From NCBI GenBank assembly GCA_018340375.1, contig JAFFJZ010000013.1, forward strand, positions 2,334,501 to 2,398,500: 64,000 nt of DNA, in the 5' to 3' direction. Under the pieces are notes generated by a model, which worked only from the letters and a program-made list of their open reading frames with translations, searched no databases and was not told the origin of the DNA. Positions within the stretch are counted from its first letter, which is position 1; every line of letters begins with the position of its first letter. Of this stretch, positions 44,606-56,229 are shown one piece after another. The position numbers and the translations under genes were made by a program. Origin of the DNA: Gonatopus flavifemur. Its lineage: Eukaryota; Arthropoda; Insecta; Hymenoptera; Dryinidae.

Positions 44606-45285
44606 GATTTTTTTCTATGATCAACAATTCCTTAGTGAAAAAATAATAACTGCAAATATTTTTGGTCTGAGAATCGATGTTTTTCAATGTTAAACTTGCT
44701 CTGACTTTTGTATTTTTCAACATTTTGGAACGAATCTTATCAATTCTTGTCCGTGAGACTTGGCGAAAGGCGATGATGTTGGAACACTTCGTAAAAAATC
44801 ATTGTAAATTAGTAATTTTCTGATCCAAAGTGGAAATCATGTTTTCCAAGCTTCTTATTAAAAAAGTGATGAACGAAGTTTAGGCAGGAGAAGACTTCCA
44901 ACAACAAAATTGTTCACTAGTGTATGGACTAACTTTCTGGAAAATTTCAGATCGATTAAGCTATTGGTTTGGAAAATACAGCTATTTATTTATAAGCGTG
45001 CAACTTATATTCTTCGTTATTTCTACATAGTTCTCGGGTTAAACGTACGAGGCTGTGTGAAACATAAGTCCACTCAATTTCCCAACGTAGTTTCATGTTT
45101 TTTGTGTCAGAGAATCCAAATATCGAACTATTTTTGCGAGATTCATGATAGATTCTTTATTATAAACAAATGGTTTGAGACTATATTATAAAAAAGCGTT
45201 TGGTATTTGAGAAAAATTGGATAGACAAACAAGTTTCCCTGCTTCGCTTGAGGAATAAATTATGTATCAAGCATGTTTACAGTAC
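44606..45285 (+). repeat. Left terminal inverted repeat of element B
   Basis: Inverted copy of 47815-48494. The inner boundary is at GCATGTTTACAGTAC. The apparent 93-residue frame in it recurs from the other arm and is not a gene. Confidence 0.85.
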
Positions 45286-45720
45286 TAAGATTATTTATTT
45301 ACGTAATCAATTGAAATTATATCCAAAAGATTGAATTCGTGTTTTTTTTTTCTTTTCAATATAATGGATTTATGTCGGTGTCGAATACTTCAATTTCCTC
45401 ATGAGGGAACATTGAGTAAGACATCTTTCATACAAGATCTATTCCTTATTTTTCTAATGTATCATCAAGGATAACAGGTCGCATCAATGAACAACGGTAA
45501 ACATTTTTGAAAAAGTCATATTCTTATTCACAGGACTCAATGAATATTAGGTATTGAAGTTTGTTTCCACCATTTTATTTCAGGGTATAAATCATGAACT
45601 TTTTGAACGAAATATGTGACTTCATATAGCTTCCTATAGCTTTCAAATAGAACAATATATCACAGTAGAAGAATTGCAATTCCCTTCTCGAATATTTGGA
45701 ACTTATTTTTACTTCCTTCG

Positions 45721-47579
45721 TCACTTTTCCGGAACATTTTCTTTTGACTTTTGGATTATGCCAGTTTTGTCTATAGTTTCTATCGATGATTTGTTGAATA
45801 AATCATTAAAAAACTTTTGCCCATTCACGCTCAAATACTTTGTCAACGACTGGACATCGTTCAATTTTTGTTGACTCATTCCGACTGGATCAACTAATGG
45901 TCTATTCAACAAATCATCGGAAACAATATCTGATTTCACAATATGACTTTTCGGTTTGCCATTATAGTCATAAAACAACTCAATTTGTTTATTTGGGGCA
46001 TATATCATTTTTACCGCATCTCTGATGTGCAAATCTGTCGGTTTCTTAATTCCGTCTAACACAGTTTCAAAATCTTTAACCGTACACGTAGAATCTTTCA
46101 TCATTTTGAATCGGGGGTTTCTCGCATTTTGAATTATTTCATAATATTCTTCGTCGGTTTCTATCGTCTTTTTTTTTTTCTTTTTTTGTCTATACATTCC
46201 AAAATTCCGGTCACATGAACAATAAAAATGCCCGCGTACAGAAAATAAATGTTGGATCTCAATTTGTAATTTTTCAGACAATGAACACAAAAAATACATG
46301 GATAAATCATTTTTATTCTGGCCCCCACAACCATCAGAGAGTAGATGAATTTTGTTGTAATAAGCGATTTCCAGTTCGCGACAAATTGTATCATAAACTA
46401 GATTGCATACCGTATTTGCTCCTTCTTTGTACTTGCCTTCAATAAAAAAATACATGTAACTATTTTTTTGATCTCCGAAAGTATTAACATTGAAAACGTT
46501 CAACCATATGAGTCTCCGATAAAACTGATCTGAGACCGGAATTTTCGGAAGAAGTAAATTCTGGCCAAAATCAAATTCCAGACATAAAACCTGTTTCTCT
46601 TTGAGCATAGACTTCTTCAACACTTTGTATTGTTCTACGAGTTCTTTATGTTTCATTAAATCTTCATTATTTCCATCATTTTTATGTTCGAAACAGAAGT
46701 TGCAGACGTCAGTACATGGCTCTGAAAACGTAGAATTCAAGTTGTGATTGAAATACATTTCATGTAAGTTGACTCACTCAAGGGAACGTTGGAATCGCCT
46801 GTTTTACTAGCATAATATTCCAGAAACAAACTGTACAATTTTTAGTTAATGTTGGATCAGGGTTATCAAAATACTGCAACGAGAAATCTTCACGCTTATA
46901 ATGGGACTGAGAGTGTGGTATAGATGAAGAATGCTCTCGAATCATTTTTTTCACGTCAATAGTCAATCGAATTGAACTCTCCTTGCTTCCTTTACCTCGG
47001 TTATCTCCCAGAGACTCATTATTTTTCATTTTGTTTTGGATTCCAGCAAGTCTAGATTTATGAATCTTCAACAAAGAACATAAATAGCTTCGACACACTC
47101 ACAGATGAGTTGTTTGATCATGAAAAAAATATTCCCAACAGATGATTTCGTTATTTTTCCCTCCGCAGGAGTTTTCAGTTTTCATTAACATCATTCCACG
47201 CAGTAAACAATTTTGAGCTGTATATTCGCCAGTTGATTCCCAGAATACGTGAAACAAGTCTTTTTGTTGCGAGATCTCAATTTTTTGGTAACATTCGTTA
47301 CTGCAGCAAGATGTCACGCTTTCGAATTCTTTTGCAGCGACAGTTTTGTTGAAACGGGATACATACTCATTTCTCTAAGATTACAAACAAATTTTTATTG
47401 CAAGGATTTCTAGGAAAGGAATATCTATGTTTTGAAAATATCAATCCTGAAAGAAATCTCGGTTCTACATTAATATAACTTACCTTGTTTCTCGCAATTT
47501 TTTTTCTCATTTCGTTTCTCATTACTCTCACTTCTGGTTCGTTTTCTTGTAGTGGTCGAAGCTTCCGTAACTGACATTT
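45721..47579 (-). pseudogene. Element B transposase-like protein (SDGCGGQNKN motif), decayed
   Basis: The likely start is ATG at 47577-47579 (MSVTEASTTTRKRTR), followed by a putative GTAAGT intron donor near 47525 and an acceptor near 47380. The N-terminal half (47099-47380) has TSCCSNECYQKI and a cysteine-rich continuation. After an in-frame stop at 47099-47101 comes MCRSYLCSLL and IREHSSSIPHSQSHYKRED, then a frameshifted stretch (about 46760-46850). The long C-terminal frame (45721-46758, 345 residues) has CTDVCNFC at residues 15-22, SDGCGGQNKN at 141-150 and GHFYCSCDRNFG at 176-187. The D, H and D of these motifs are probable RNase H-like catalytic residues (inference). At least two frameshifts and one stop disable it. 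Confidence 0.7.
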
Positions 47580-47814
47580 TTCAGGATTAAAAGCGAGAGG
47601 TTATATATGTACGAAGGAACCCTACAATATGCATACGTATTGTTTTTCGGCTTTCTTTTGTTAACAGACAAATGTAAACTGTGACGTTGGCTGATCAGTC
47701 GAAATATTCTCCAGGGGGCATCGACTCGATTATGAAATTTTTGAGAGTATGTTCAGCGCCGCCGTACGGGTAACCATCAAAGTATTTTGGATGTATTCAC
47801 TAACGAAACGTTTC

Positions 47815-48494
47815 GTACTGTAAACATGCTTGATACATAATTTATTCCTCAAGCGAAGCGGGGAAACTTGTTTGTCTATGCAATTTTTCCCAAATACCAA
47901 ACGCTTTTTTATAATATAGTCTCAAACCATTTGTTTATAATAAAGAACCTATCATGAATCTTGCAAAAATAGTTCGATATTTGGATTCTCTGACACAAAA
48001 AACATAAAACTACGTTGGGAAATTGAGTGGACTTATGTTTCACACAGCCTCGTACGTTTAATCCGAGAACTATGTAGAAATAACGAAGAATATAAGCTGC
48101 GCGCTTATAAATAAATAGCTGTATTTTCCAAACCAACAGCTTAATCGATCCGAAATTTTCCAGAAAGTTAGTCCATACACTAGTGAACAATTTTGTCACT
48201 GGAAGTTTTCTCCTGCTTAAACTTTGTTCATCACTTTTCGATTAGGAAGCTTGAAAAATATGATTTTCACTTTGGATCAAAAAATTAATAATTTACAATA
48301 ATTTCTTACAAAGTGTTTCAACATCATCGCCTTTCGCCAAGTCTCACGGACAAGAATTGATGAGATTCGTTCCAAAATGTTGAAAAATACAAAAGTTAGA
48401 GCAAGTTTGACATTGAAAAACATCGATTCTCATACCAAAAAAATTTGCAGTTATTATTTTCTTACTAAGGAATTATTGGTCATAGAAAAAGATC
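47815..48494 (-). repeat. Right terminal inverted repeat of element B
   Basis: Begins at GTACTGTAAACATGC and ends near TCATAGAAAAAGATC. Confidence 0.85.
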
Positions 48495-48740
48495 GGTATT
48501 CTTGTCGTATGCGGTCTACCGGAGACTGGTGGTCTACCAGAGTAGATCGCATACTGCCCCACATAAGGTCGCAGTATGCGGTCTACTGCGGTAGACCGCA
48601 AGGTGCTCACTATATGTTTCTTGTATGAGGTCTACCCTAAGTAGAGTGCATACGACAATGGTGACGGTTGCAGTATGGGGTCTACCTGGGCAGACCGCAA
48701 GGTGCTTCCGTAACGACTGTTATATGGGGTCTACCGTGAG
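48495..48740. repeat. Cluster of GGTCTACC hairpin repeats
   Basis: The motif (G/C)GGTCTACC or its complement GGTAGACCGC occurs at least seven times in 240 bp. Two ~105-bp units are recognisable, each with GCAGTATGSGGTCTACNNNGG followed by AGACCGCAAGGTGCT, so each folds into GGTCTAC...GTAGACC-type hairpins. It directly abuts element B. No coding frame makes sense of it. Confidence 0.65.
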
Positions 48741-49014
48741 AAAGCGGCGAAGCATAGGAAGAGAAGCAGGCAAGTAGTACAGAAAACGGACTGCAGGAAC
48801 TAAAATGAAAAAAGTGAAGGAAAAAGCACAAGTAAACGGAGTAGTAAATGCGGTAACTGAGAAGTGAGCGTGGAAAGCAAAGGAAAGAAATAATAATGAT
48901 AGTCATGCACCGTGATCGTTCAACACCATTCATTGTTTGTGATCACGTGCGAGAGAGCTGCTTGAGAATGTGCTCATTACAGAGGGAGTACAAAGCAAAT
49001 GAACGACGGCATGA

Positions 49015-49260
49015 GGGAAACCTTAATCGCATGAAACAAACATTAACTGCGTGACCAAGTCATTAACTGCATGTGCAAATTACCAATTTTACGAGCAGAC
49101 TGTCAATTGCATGTACAAATCATTGATTCAACGAGGAAACTATTAATTGCACGTTCAAATCATTAATTCCATGTGCGCAGCATTTGCAGCGTGGATAAAT
49201 CAAAGAATATATAAGGGAATAAACAATTGCATAACTGAATTCACGATTCCGTGAACAAAC
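49015..49260. repeat. Degenerate ~30-bp repeats
   Basis: Phrases like attaactgcatgtgcaaat, caattgcatgtacaaatc and attaattgcacgttcaaatc recur every 28-35 bp over about 200 bp, as a decayed minisatellite. Confidence 0.55.
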
Positions 49261-49389
49261 TTAGGAGCCCATGATCAATGTATACCTTTGACCAGCAGCC
49301 CATTTGCTGAGAATTGATTGGCATACAGTACACAGGGATTTTGGTGTCCATGGATCGATAACACTGTGCTACAGAAAAGAAAAAATTAG

Positions 49390-49943
49390 AGGCCCTTTTC
49401 GAATGACCTAGTGTAGGTTGTTGGTCTGGTTGGATGCAACACAAAACCATGTTTGAAAAGTTTTTTACACCCTCAAATTTTCAAGTTATGGTCAAAAAAC
49501 TGATTTTGGGTGATTTTGTACATTTGAAAATTTCTAACTCGGCCATTTTTTGGCCAATTGCAAAATTCCAAACGGTCTCTAGAAGGGGAATGTTGACACT
49601 CTCGATAAATATATATGGTACCGAGTATTGAACAGAACTCAATGGACATTTTCCCTCAAGAAGTTGAAATTTCCACCTGTTTTTTTCATTTTTTCTATTT
49701 CAAAAGCATTTTTTTGCAACTATACTTCAGGAACCAATGGTTGATCATATATAGTATCAAAGTGTGTTCAATTTTGTGTGAAATGAGTCGTTGTTCATTG
49801 AAATTGATCCAGAATTGTCAGAGATATAGAACTTTTTCCAAAAAAGGAACTTTCGGTCCTATACGGAAATTGACGTGGAGCTCAATTATTAATATTCTAT
49901 GTATCATATGACATATTATGATATCGAAAATGATGTTGACTTG
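49390..49943 (+). repeat. Left terminal inverted repeat of element C
   Basis: Uninterrupted copy of the arm, ending near ATATCGAAAATGATGTTG. It shows the empty site TATATATGG where the right copy carries the DD41D element. Confidence 0.85.
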
Positions 49944-50479
49944 TTCTATCATTACTCTGAGGAAAGAGTATAGGCCAAATAGATAGGACTCAGCCTAATA
50001 TGAGCTTATTGCGTGGGTGTTGAATGAACAATCAAGCCCTATTGTTATTCCGACTAAAAATTCTCTCTCGACAGATTTACGGATGAAATATTATGCTCAA
50101 CATTACTGGGAAAAGTATATCACCGAAGGCACGGACATAGCACATGAGAGGAAGATGTACTATGTCAGCTTAATTTATCATGAAAAATATTGAAAAGAGC
50201 ATCGATCTCAGCACTAACAAACATTATCATGGTATTTTGTAGCTAACTTCATGTTTATCTCCACCTTGGCGTGGTATGGTTCATCGTTAGAATTTTTTCA
50301 TAGTAATTTTGAACAATATTTTCTCCGTGTATACTTGAAGTAGTAAAATACCGCGAAACATACATGAGTGAGTCTTAACAAAACTCCATTTGTTAATGGC
50401 GTTTGTTTTCGTTAAAAATATTGGTCTGAATCTTTAGTATCGGTACGCTTTGAAAATCGTATGACAAACTAATCCGGTA

Positions 50480-52490
50480 TGTGTGATAGGTCTGATCAGT
50501 TTTGCTTCGTCTGTGGCTCATTCATGACAGGCAACATCGTATAGAGTTGAGAAACAATAAATACGTGATTGAAGCATTCCAACTTCTTTTCAACCGTTCT
50601 TACAACGCAGGCTTGTGGTATGAACCTCAATGTTCTTGTACAAGGTGCGCTTTAGCACTCAAGAAGTGGAAATCTGGCAAATCCGATAAACATCGTTTGC
50701 CCCTTTCAATTCCCATGGTTTGGCATCGTCAAATTTATCATACGCCTGAAGATTGCTACTTCTGCCAAACAGATGTCAGGGGTCATCACTACAAAACCCG
50801 GGACCGTGTGAAATATGCCAAGGTTTTGACTGTATCGAAACCGGTCCCAAAAGAACATCAAGATAAGCGAATTATAACAGAAGAAGTTGAAGATCGTGAT
50901 GAATCCAGTGATGGAAATTCCCATGACAGAGGGAATGACGAACCATTTGTGCCAGCCAAAGCAATATCGATGGAACGGCATTTAGTGTCAAACGTAAGTT
51001 TTCAAGATCTCGTGCGCGATTTGGGACTTTCATCGAGACAAACAGGGATTTTGGGGTCTCGATTGAAACAGTGGAATCTTGTAGAAAATGATTTCAAAGT
51101 TACGTTTGCAAGGGATAAGAACCTGACGTCGTTTGAACAAATTTTCAAAACTTTGTTGACAACAAGCTCGTATATTGTACAGATGTAGATGAGTTGTTCT
51201 TGTGTTCTAATCACGAGCACCGACTCCAGGATTGGCGGTTATTTTCAGATGGTTCAAGTAGAAGTGAGTATTTTCCCAGACAACACAACAGTCTGAGATG
51301 TTCATAATAAATATCTTTGGGACTATGAGAATTCATAGAAAGTTGTTCATGAATACATCAAAGACTGTTGTGTTGTCCGGGTTACTAATCACATGTATAA
51401 TATGAAAAAAAATGATTATTTTTGAATTAACGCGTAATTTATAATATCTCAGGTTTGAAAGCAGTATTATTACACAATGAGAATCAGCTGCCCTCAGTCC
51501 CTGTATCAGTAGCATACGCTACCGATATGAAAGGAACGTATAATACATTGAAAAAGATTTTGCATTCAATCAATCCAATACCACAAACATCAGTGGCAGA
51601 TTGTCTCTGATTCGAAAGTTCTAACTATTTTATTTGGAATGCAAGGAGGCTACACTAAATTCCCCTGTTATATTTTTGAGTGGGATAGTCGTGCAAAAGA
51701 TCATGACAAACGTAGTATCTGGCCACCAAGGAAATCTTTCCACATAGGCAAAAAAAATGTTGTCAATACTCCACTGGTACAGACTGATAAAACTATTTTG
51801 CCCCCATTACACTTGAAATTGGGCTACATGAAGCAGTTCGTGAAACGACTTGACCAGGACAGTGAAGCTTTTTTACATTTGGAATCAGTTTTCCCCAAAC
51901 TCAGTGACGCAAAAATCAAAGAAGGTATGTGACATGAATGTTGTTTCTTCAACTCTGAATAATAAATACATTACACGATGAGGGGGGAAAATGCGCTATT
52001 TTCGATGGAAGTATTACAGAAAAAAAACCATCGAAACGTATTTGAATGTTTTGATGATTTCCAGGTGTTTTGGTGGGACCGCGTATCCGGAAAATTATGA
52101 AAGATGAAAATTTTGTGAAAAAATTGAATGCAGTAGAGAAAAGAGCATGGATAGGTTTTATTCCTTTGTGTGACAACTTCCTAGGGAACAGAAGAAGTGC
52201 CGACTACGTCAAGATAGTCGATGAATTTCTGGCAGCATATGGAAGAATAGGATGCAACATGTCCATGAAAATTCATTTTTTACATTCCCACCTGGAATTT
52301 TCTCCGAGAAATCTGGGTCAATTTAGTAACGAACAAGGTGAACGGTTTCAATAGGAGATTTCCAGTATTGAAAAACGTTTCCAAGGAAAAAGCTCAGTTA
52401 GAATGTTAGCTAGTTATTGTTGGTAGCTTCAACGTGACACTCAAGACTCATTCTTGAAACGTAGGAGATCAAGTGAACATTTTTAACCAT
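50480..52490 (+). pseudogene. Element C transposase-like protein with two introns, decayed
   Basis: Coding is readable from RSDQFCFVCGSFMTG near 50488. Exon 1 carries cysteine pairs CFVCG, CSCTRC and CYFCQTDVRG, likely zinc-binding, and runs via a frameshift to SNHEHRLQDWRLFSDGSS. Intron 1 (51264-51452) has GTGAGT...TCTCAG; intron 2 (51925-52064) has GTATGT...TTCCAG. Exon 2 reads SLKAVLLHNENQLPSVPVS and, after a frameshift near 51585, GGYTKFPCYIFEWDSR. Exon 3 has KIHFLHSHLEFSPRNLGQ and NEQGERF, where a TAG replaces a glutamine of the usual GERFHQD. I recognise the GGFTKFPCYLCLWDSR / GERFHQD family as multicopy proteins of many animals but know no established name. Confidence 0.72.
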
Positions 52491-52587
52491 GGTAAAAATT
52501 CAAATAAACATATCACGTAAACTTATGTATGTACACGTTCTTAATGAATCTGTGTGAGATTTCATATCATAGAATACCATATCTCAT

Positions 52588-52898
52588 AATAAAACATCAT
52601 TTTCGGTACCATAATACGCCATATGTTTCATAGAATATATATAATCAAACTCCACATCAATTTCCGTATGGGACCAAAATTTCTTTTTTTGGAAAAAGTT
52701 CTATATCCCCGACAATTCTCGATCGATTTCAATGAACAACGACCCATTTTACACAAAATTGAACACATTTTGATACTATATATGATCAACCATTGGTTCC
52801 TGAAGTATAGTCGCGAAGAAATGAAAAAAACAGGTGGAAATTTCAACTTCTTGAGGAAAAATGTCCACTAAGTTCTGTTTAATACTCGAAACCATATA
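52588..52898 (-). repeat. Right terminal inverted repeat of element C, inner part
   Basis: Inverted copy of about 49617-49943. It ends at the TA dinucleotide (52897-52898) where the DD41D element was inserted; the outer part resumes at 54931. Confidence 0.85.
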
Positions 52899-54930
52899 CA
52901 GGGTGGGGCATTTAAAGTGTCGCGGGCGTTTTTTCCAAAAATAAAATGAGATACGATAAAATTTTTCGGACAAAAATTGTAGGGTATCGAGGGGGACATG
53001 CGATGGTGGCCTTGGCTTTGACCTCAAATCTCATCTTCAAGGGCATTCTGAGGTCAACTCTTGTTTTTTAAATAGCATCTCATATTTTTTACTGCAGATT
53101 TGGATTCTAGGTCAAAAACCAAGAAACTTTTGTCTGAACCATTTTCCTGAAATCCGCAAAAATGGCGCTCTAATCGATATTGTTCCATACTGAATCTGAC
53201 ATTAGAATAACTCGAAAACGAAGGGTCTTGGAGGAGAATGTTTCGGACAAAAGTTGTCTGATTCCAAGGGGGACCCCTTGAACTGAAACGGAGGTGATGG
53301 GGTATAACAGACAAAACACAACACATTTCAATCGTCTACATCATTTGGATAATTTTAATGCAGTAGATGCTCAAAATGATGGCCTTCGACTTCAATACAC
53401 ATTTCAAAACGTTTTACAAAAGATTGCTGAACTCGTGCTAAAATATCTTCATTGATGCTCGCGCATGCATTGATGATTCATTGACGCATATTCTCAGGTG
53501 TAGTCGGTGCTTGTTGATAAACTGTATCTTTTATGTATCCTAATAAAAAAAAATCTGGAGAAGTGAGATCCGGAGAACGGGCAGGCCAATGAACTGGTCC
53601 ACGACGTCCTATCCATCGTCCAGGATAATCTTTGTCCAATATTTCTCGAGCTGTGACTGCATAATGGGATGGACAACCATCGTGTTGATACCACATATCC
53701 AATCGTTCTTGAATAGGTACGTCTTCAAGTAATGTTGGAAGTACTTGATCTAAGAAATGTCTGGACTTCTCTCCATTTAGCGTATCTGCAATGGAGTACG
53801 GTCCAATTCCTCGTGATCGAAAAATACCACACCAAACATTCACAGCCCATTGTCCTTGATGCTCTACTTGACGTAACCATCTTCGATTTTCTGTCGCCCA
53901 GTAATGCATATTATGTCGATTTACTTGGCCATGATTGGTGAACCTCGACTCATCAGAAAATAATATGTTGATGAAGTTGTTATTGTGCATTTGCGCTAGA
54001 CCCCATCGACAAAACTGTACACGATTTTCGAAATCATCACCGTGAAGGTCTTGATGCAAACAAATGTGATACGGATGGAATTTGTGACGTTTCGGTATTC
54101 GAAGAAAACTTCTTCGAGAAATTCCCGAATGGAGTTCAATTTCACGAGAGCTCACGTGTGGATTATTGGCTACTGCAGCTAGTACATTAACTCCCGCATT
54201 TCCTCCGCTAACAGTTCTCATTCGATGTCGTTTTTCCCTTGTAACACTTCCCGTTTCTGAGAATAATTTTGTAATGCGTTGAAAATACCTAATGGATGGC
54301 GTTGTTCTTTCAGGAAATCGTTCTGCATACAAGTCATATGCTTGTCTGGGGTTCTTATGCACTTCACCGTAAATGTAGATCATATCGATCTTTTCAGAAA
54401 CCGTGTAACGGATATCCATGATTTTCAATTTGTCATGAACCAAGTAATAATCAAATGTAACTGACAAACTGACTTTCAAAATCGTGAATTTTCACTGAAC
54501 CCCGTCGTTTGTTTACATCGCGTGAGCTCTGAATGGGGGTAATGTAGACGATTGAAATGTGTTGTGTATTGACAACTTTTGTACGAAACATTCTTTTGCA
54601 AGACCCTTCGTTTTCGAGTTATTCGAATGTCAGATTCAAAATGGAACAATATCGATTGGAGCGCCATTTTTGCGGATTTCAGGAAAATGTTTCAGACAAA
54701 AGTTTCTTGGTTTTTGACCTAGAATTCAAATCTGCAGTAAAAAATATGAGATGCTATTTAAAAAACAAGAGTTGATCTCAGAATGCCCTTGAAGATGAGA
54801 TTTGAGGTCAAAGCCAAGGCCACCATCGGATGTCCCCCTCGGTACCCTACAACTTTTGTCCGGAAAATTTTCTCGTATCTCACTTTATTTTTGGAAAAAA
54901 CGCCCGCGACACTTTAAATCCCCCACCCTG
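52899..54930 (-). mobile_element. Tc1/mariner element, DD41D (rosa-like), 2.03 kb with long terminal repeats
   Basis: The ends CAGGGTGGGGCATTTAAAG and the matching CTTTAAATCCCCCACCCTG are flanked by TA on both sides (52897-52898, 54931-54932). Terminal inverted repeats are unusually long, about 441 bp (52899-53339) and 387 bp (54544-54930). One transposase lies between them on the minus strand. It is inserted in the right arm of element C. Confidence 0.92.
53355..54479 (-). pseudogene. DD41D transposase with one nonsense codon
   Basis: About 374 codons. The frame opens at 54479, but the methionine of MDIRYTVSEK (54419) is the more likely start. The N-terminal half has helix-turn-helix-like segments (NPRQAYDLYAERFPER; HVSSREIELHSGISRRSFLR). 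Catalytic residues are in ILFSDESRF, WYQHDGCPSHYA and ARSPDLTSPDFFLLGY. Counting from the second aspartate to that of SPDFF gives 41 residues (DD41D, the rosa-type spacing). A TGA at 53478-53480 stands where CGA is likely (MRQ, stop, IINACASINEDI) and removes the last ~40 residues. Otherwise the frame is intact, so this is a fairly young insertion. Confidence 0.88.
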
Positions 54931-55154
54931 TATATTTATCGAGAGTGTCAACATTCCCCTTTCAGAAACCGTTTGGAATTTCGCAATTGGCCAAAAAATG
55001 GCCGAGTTAGAAATTTTCAAATGTACAAAATCACCCAAAATCAGTTTTTTGACCATAACTTGAAAATTTGAGGATGTGAAAAATTTTTCAAACATGGTTT
55101 TGTGTTGTATTCGACCAGACCAACAACCTACACTAGGTCATTCGAGAAGGGCCT
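54931..55154 (-). repeat. Right terminal inverted repeat of element C, outer part
   Basis: Inverted copy of about 49390-49615, beginning at the duplicated TA and ending GGTCATTCGAGAAGGGCCT. Confidence 0.85.
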
Positions 55155-55365
55155 TCTTAGTGTTGCACCGTGTAAGATCCGGTGACATTCCAAAGTAATT
55201 CCGATAACTTTTTTGTAACGCATCAGTAAATTTCCGCACATTCTGTCTCACCGTAAACTCCCCACAAACATTGCGAAGATCGTTTGGTCTATCCACGCAC
55301 TGGAATTCCCGTCTCCTCTTACTCATCTTACGAATTCCGCAAAACAAAGATGAAATATTGGGCAA
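55155..55365 (-). pseudogene. N-terminal fragment of a second family C transposase-like gene
   Basis: On the minus strand MSKRRREFQCVDRPNDLRNV is followed by CGEFTVRQNVRKFTDALQKS and YRNYFGM. This is the N-terminal pattern of the same family as element C (ND-x-x-x-VCGEFT...I/FTD...K-x-Y-x-x-YFG). It is cut off exactly where element C's right end begins, so element C, or its target region, truncates it. Confidence 0.55.
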
Positions 55366-55861
55366 TAATGACTCGATACAACAATATTTCTCACATTATA
55401 ACCTTTCCAGATGAGAAGTGCCCCAAGTAAAAAAAATTGAAAATCGTGAATGATGTTTGACGATTTCCAAATGTTTCTCCATTGTATTTTAACGAAACGG
55501 TTCGTCTCCCAAAACGTATCATTACCCAAACTAAATCCAATCCTCCCAAAAAATGAATTTGGGCCATTTTTATTGTTGCGCTTCTCATCCGGAATGAATA
55601 TCAATTGGGAGATGTTGTATCGAGTTATTGTATCCGAATATTTTATCATTGTTTTATTTAGTTCATGAGAATTTGTTAAGTTAGTAAAAGGAGGCAAGAG
55701 TTCGGGTGCATAAATGACCCAAATGATCCCTGACAAGCCAATGGTTTGAAAAAGGTATTTTGTCATGCGACTGATTGTTTTGGTGTTTCAGCAATAAGAG
55801 TGGCCTTGGAGAGAGTAGCTTTGAGAATGGAATTACGCCCAAGTTCCAACCACCTGTATGG

Positions 55862-55987
55862 CTGTATTTGGCTCACCGCAAACTTATGGTTGCCTGAACA
55901 GAAATTTAGTTAATGTTGTCAACTATCTGTTTGTCACAATCAAATTTCTGGTTCAGGCAACCATAAGTTTGAGGTGAACCAAATACA
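55862..55987. repeat. Small palindromic MITE or hairpin
   Basis: Arms 55862-55909 and 55941-55987 pair with about four mismatches (CTGTATTTGG, CAAACTTATGGTTGCCTGAA and their complements), with a 31-base loop. No target duplication resolved. Confidence 0.75.
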
Positions 55988-56229
55988 GCGATACGGTCGG
56001 TTGAAACAACCATACACTTTTTCCCGTGTGGGATCAATGGTTTTCCTGGTATCTCATTCGCGTGATGTTTCGTTCTCAGTATGCCCTGTTTCAGTCACAG
56101 CACCGTTGGATTCTCTAGGAAATACAGCTGTATCAATTGGGGGTGACTCTATTCTGTTGAATATTTCACTTCCAATTTTTTTTATTATCATGCATTAAAT
56201 TTTAGCTTTCTAATTCCTGTTTTTCAATT

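Larger units (their letters stand above)
44606..48494 (-). mobile_element. DNA transposon B with ~680-bp terminal inverted repeats
   Basis: A 3.89-kb element. Arms 44606-45285 and 47815-48494 are inverted copies at about 95 percent identity, starting with TTTTTTCTATGA-type ends. Between them lies a single decayed transposase on the minus strand. GAT is present at both outer junctions but a clean target duplication could not be fixed. The layout (long arms, one multi-domain gene) is that of a complete autonomous DNA transposon of a family I know only as multicopy uncharacterised arthropod proteins. Confidence 0.8.
49390..55154 (+). mobile_element. DNA transposon C with ~540-bp terminal inverted repeats, split by a DD41D element
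   Basis: The left arm (49390-49943) and right arm (52588-52898 plus 54931-55154) are inverted copies and begin with AGGCCCTTYTCGAATGACC. The right arm is interrupted by a 2.03-kb Tc1/mariner insertion (52899-54930); without it the element is about 3.7 kb. It encodes an intron-containing transposase-like protein. TTAG lies next to both ends and may be a 4-bp target duplication, but this is weak. Confidence 0.8.

Noticed and set aside
47909..48199. 96-residue frame, also seen at 44910-45191
   Set aside because: It lies in both terminal inverted repeats of element B, so it is repeat sequence rather than a gene.
55323..55766. 147-residue minus-strand open frame
   Set aside because: No motif, odd composition for a folded protein, and it overlaps the family C N-terminal fragment in another frame.
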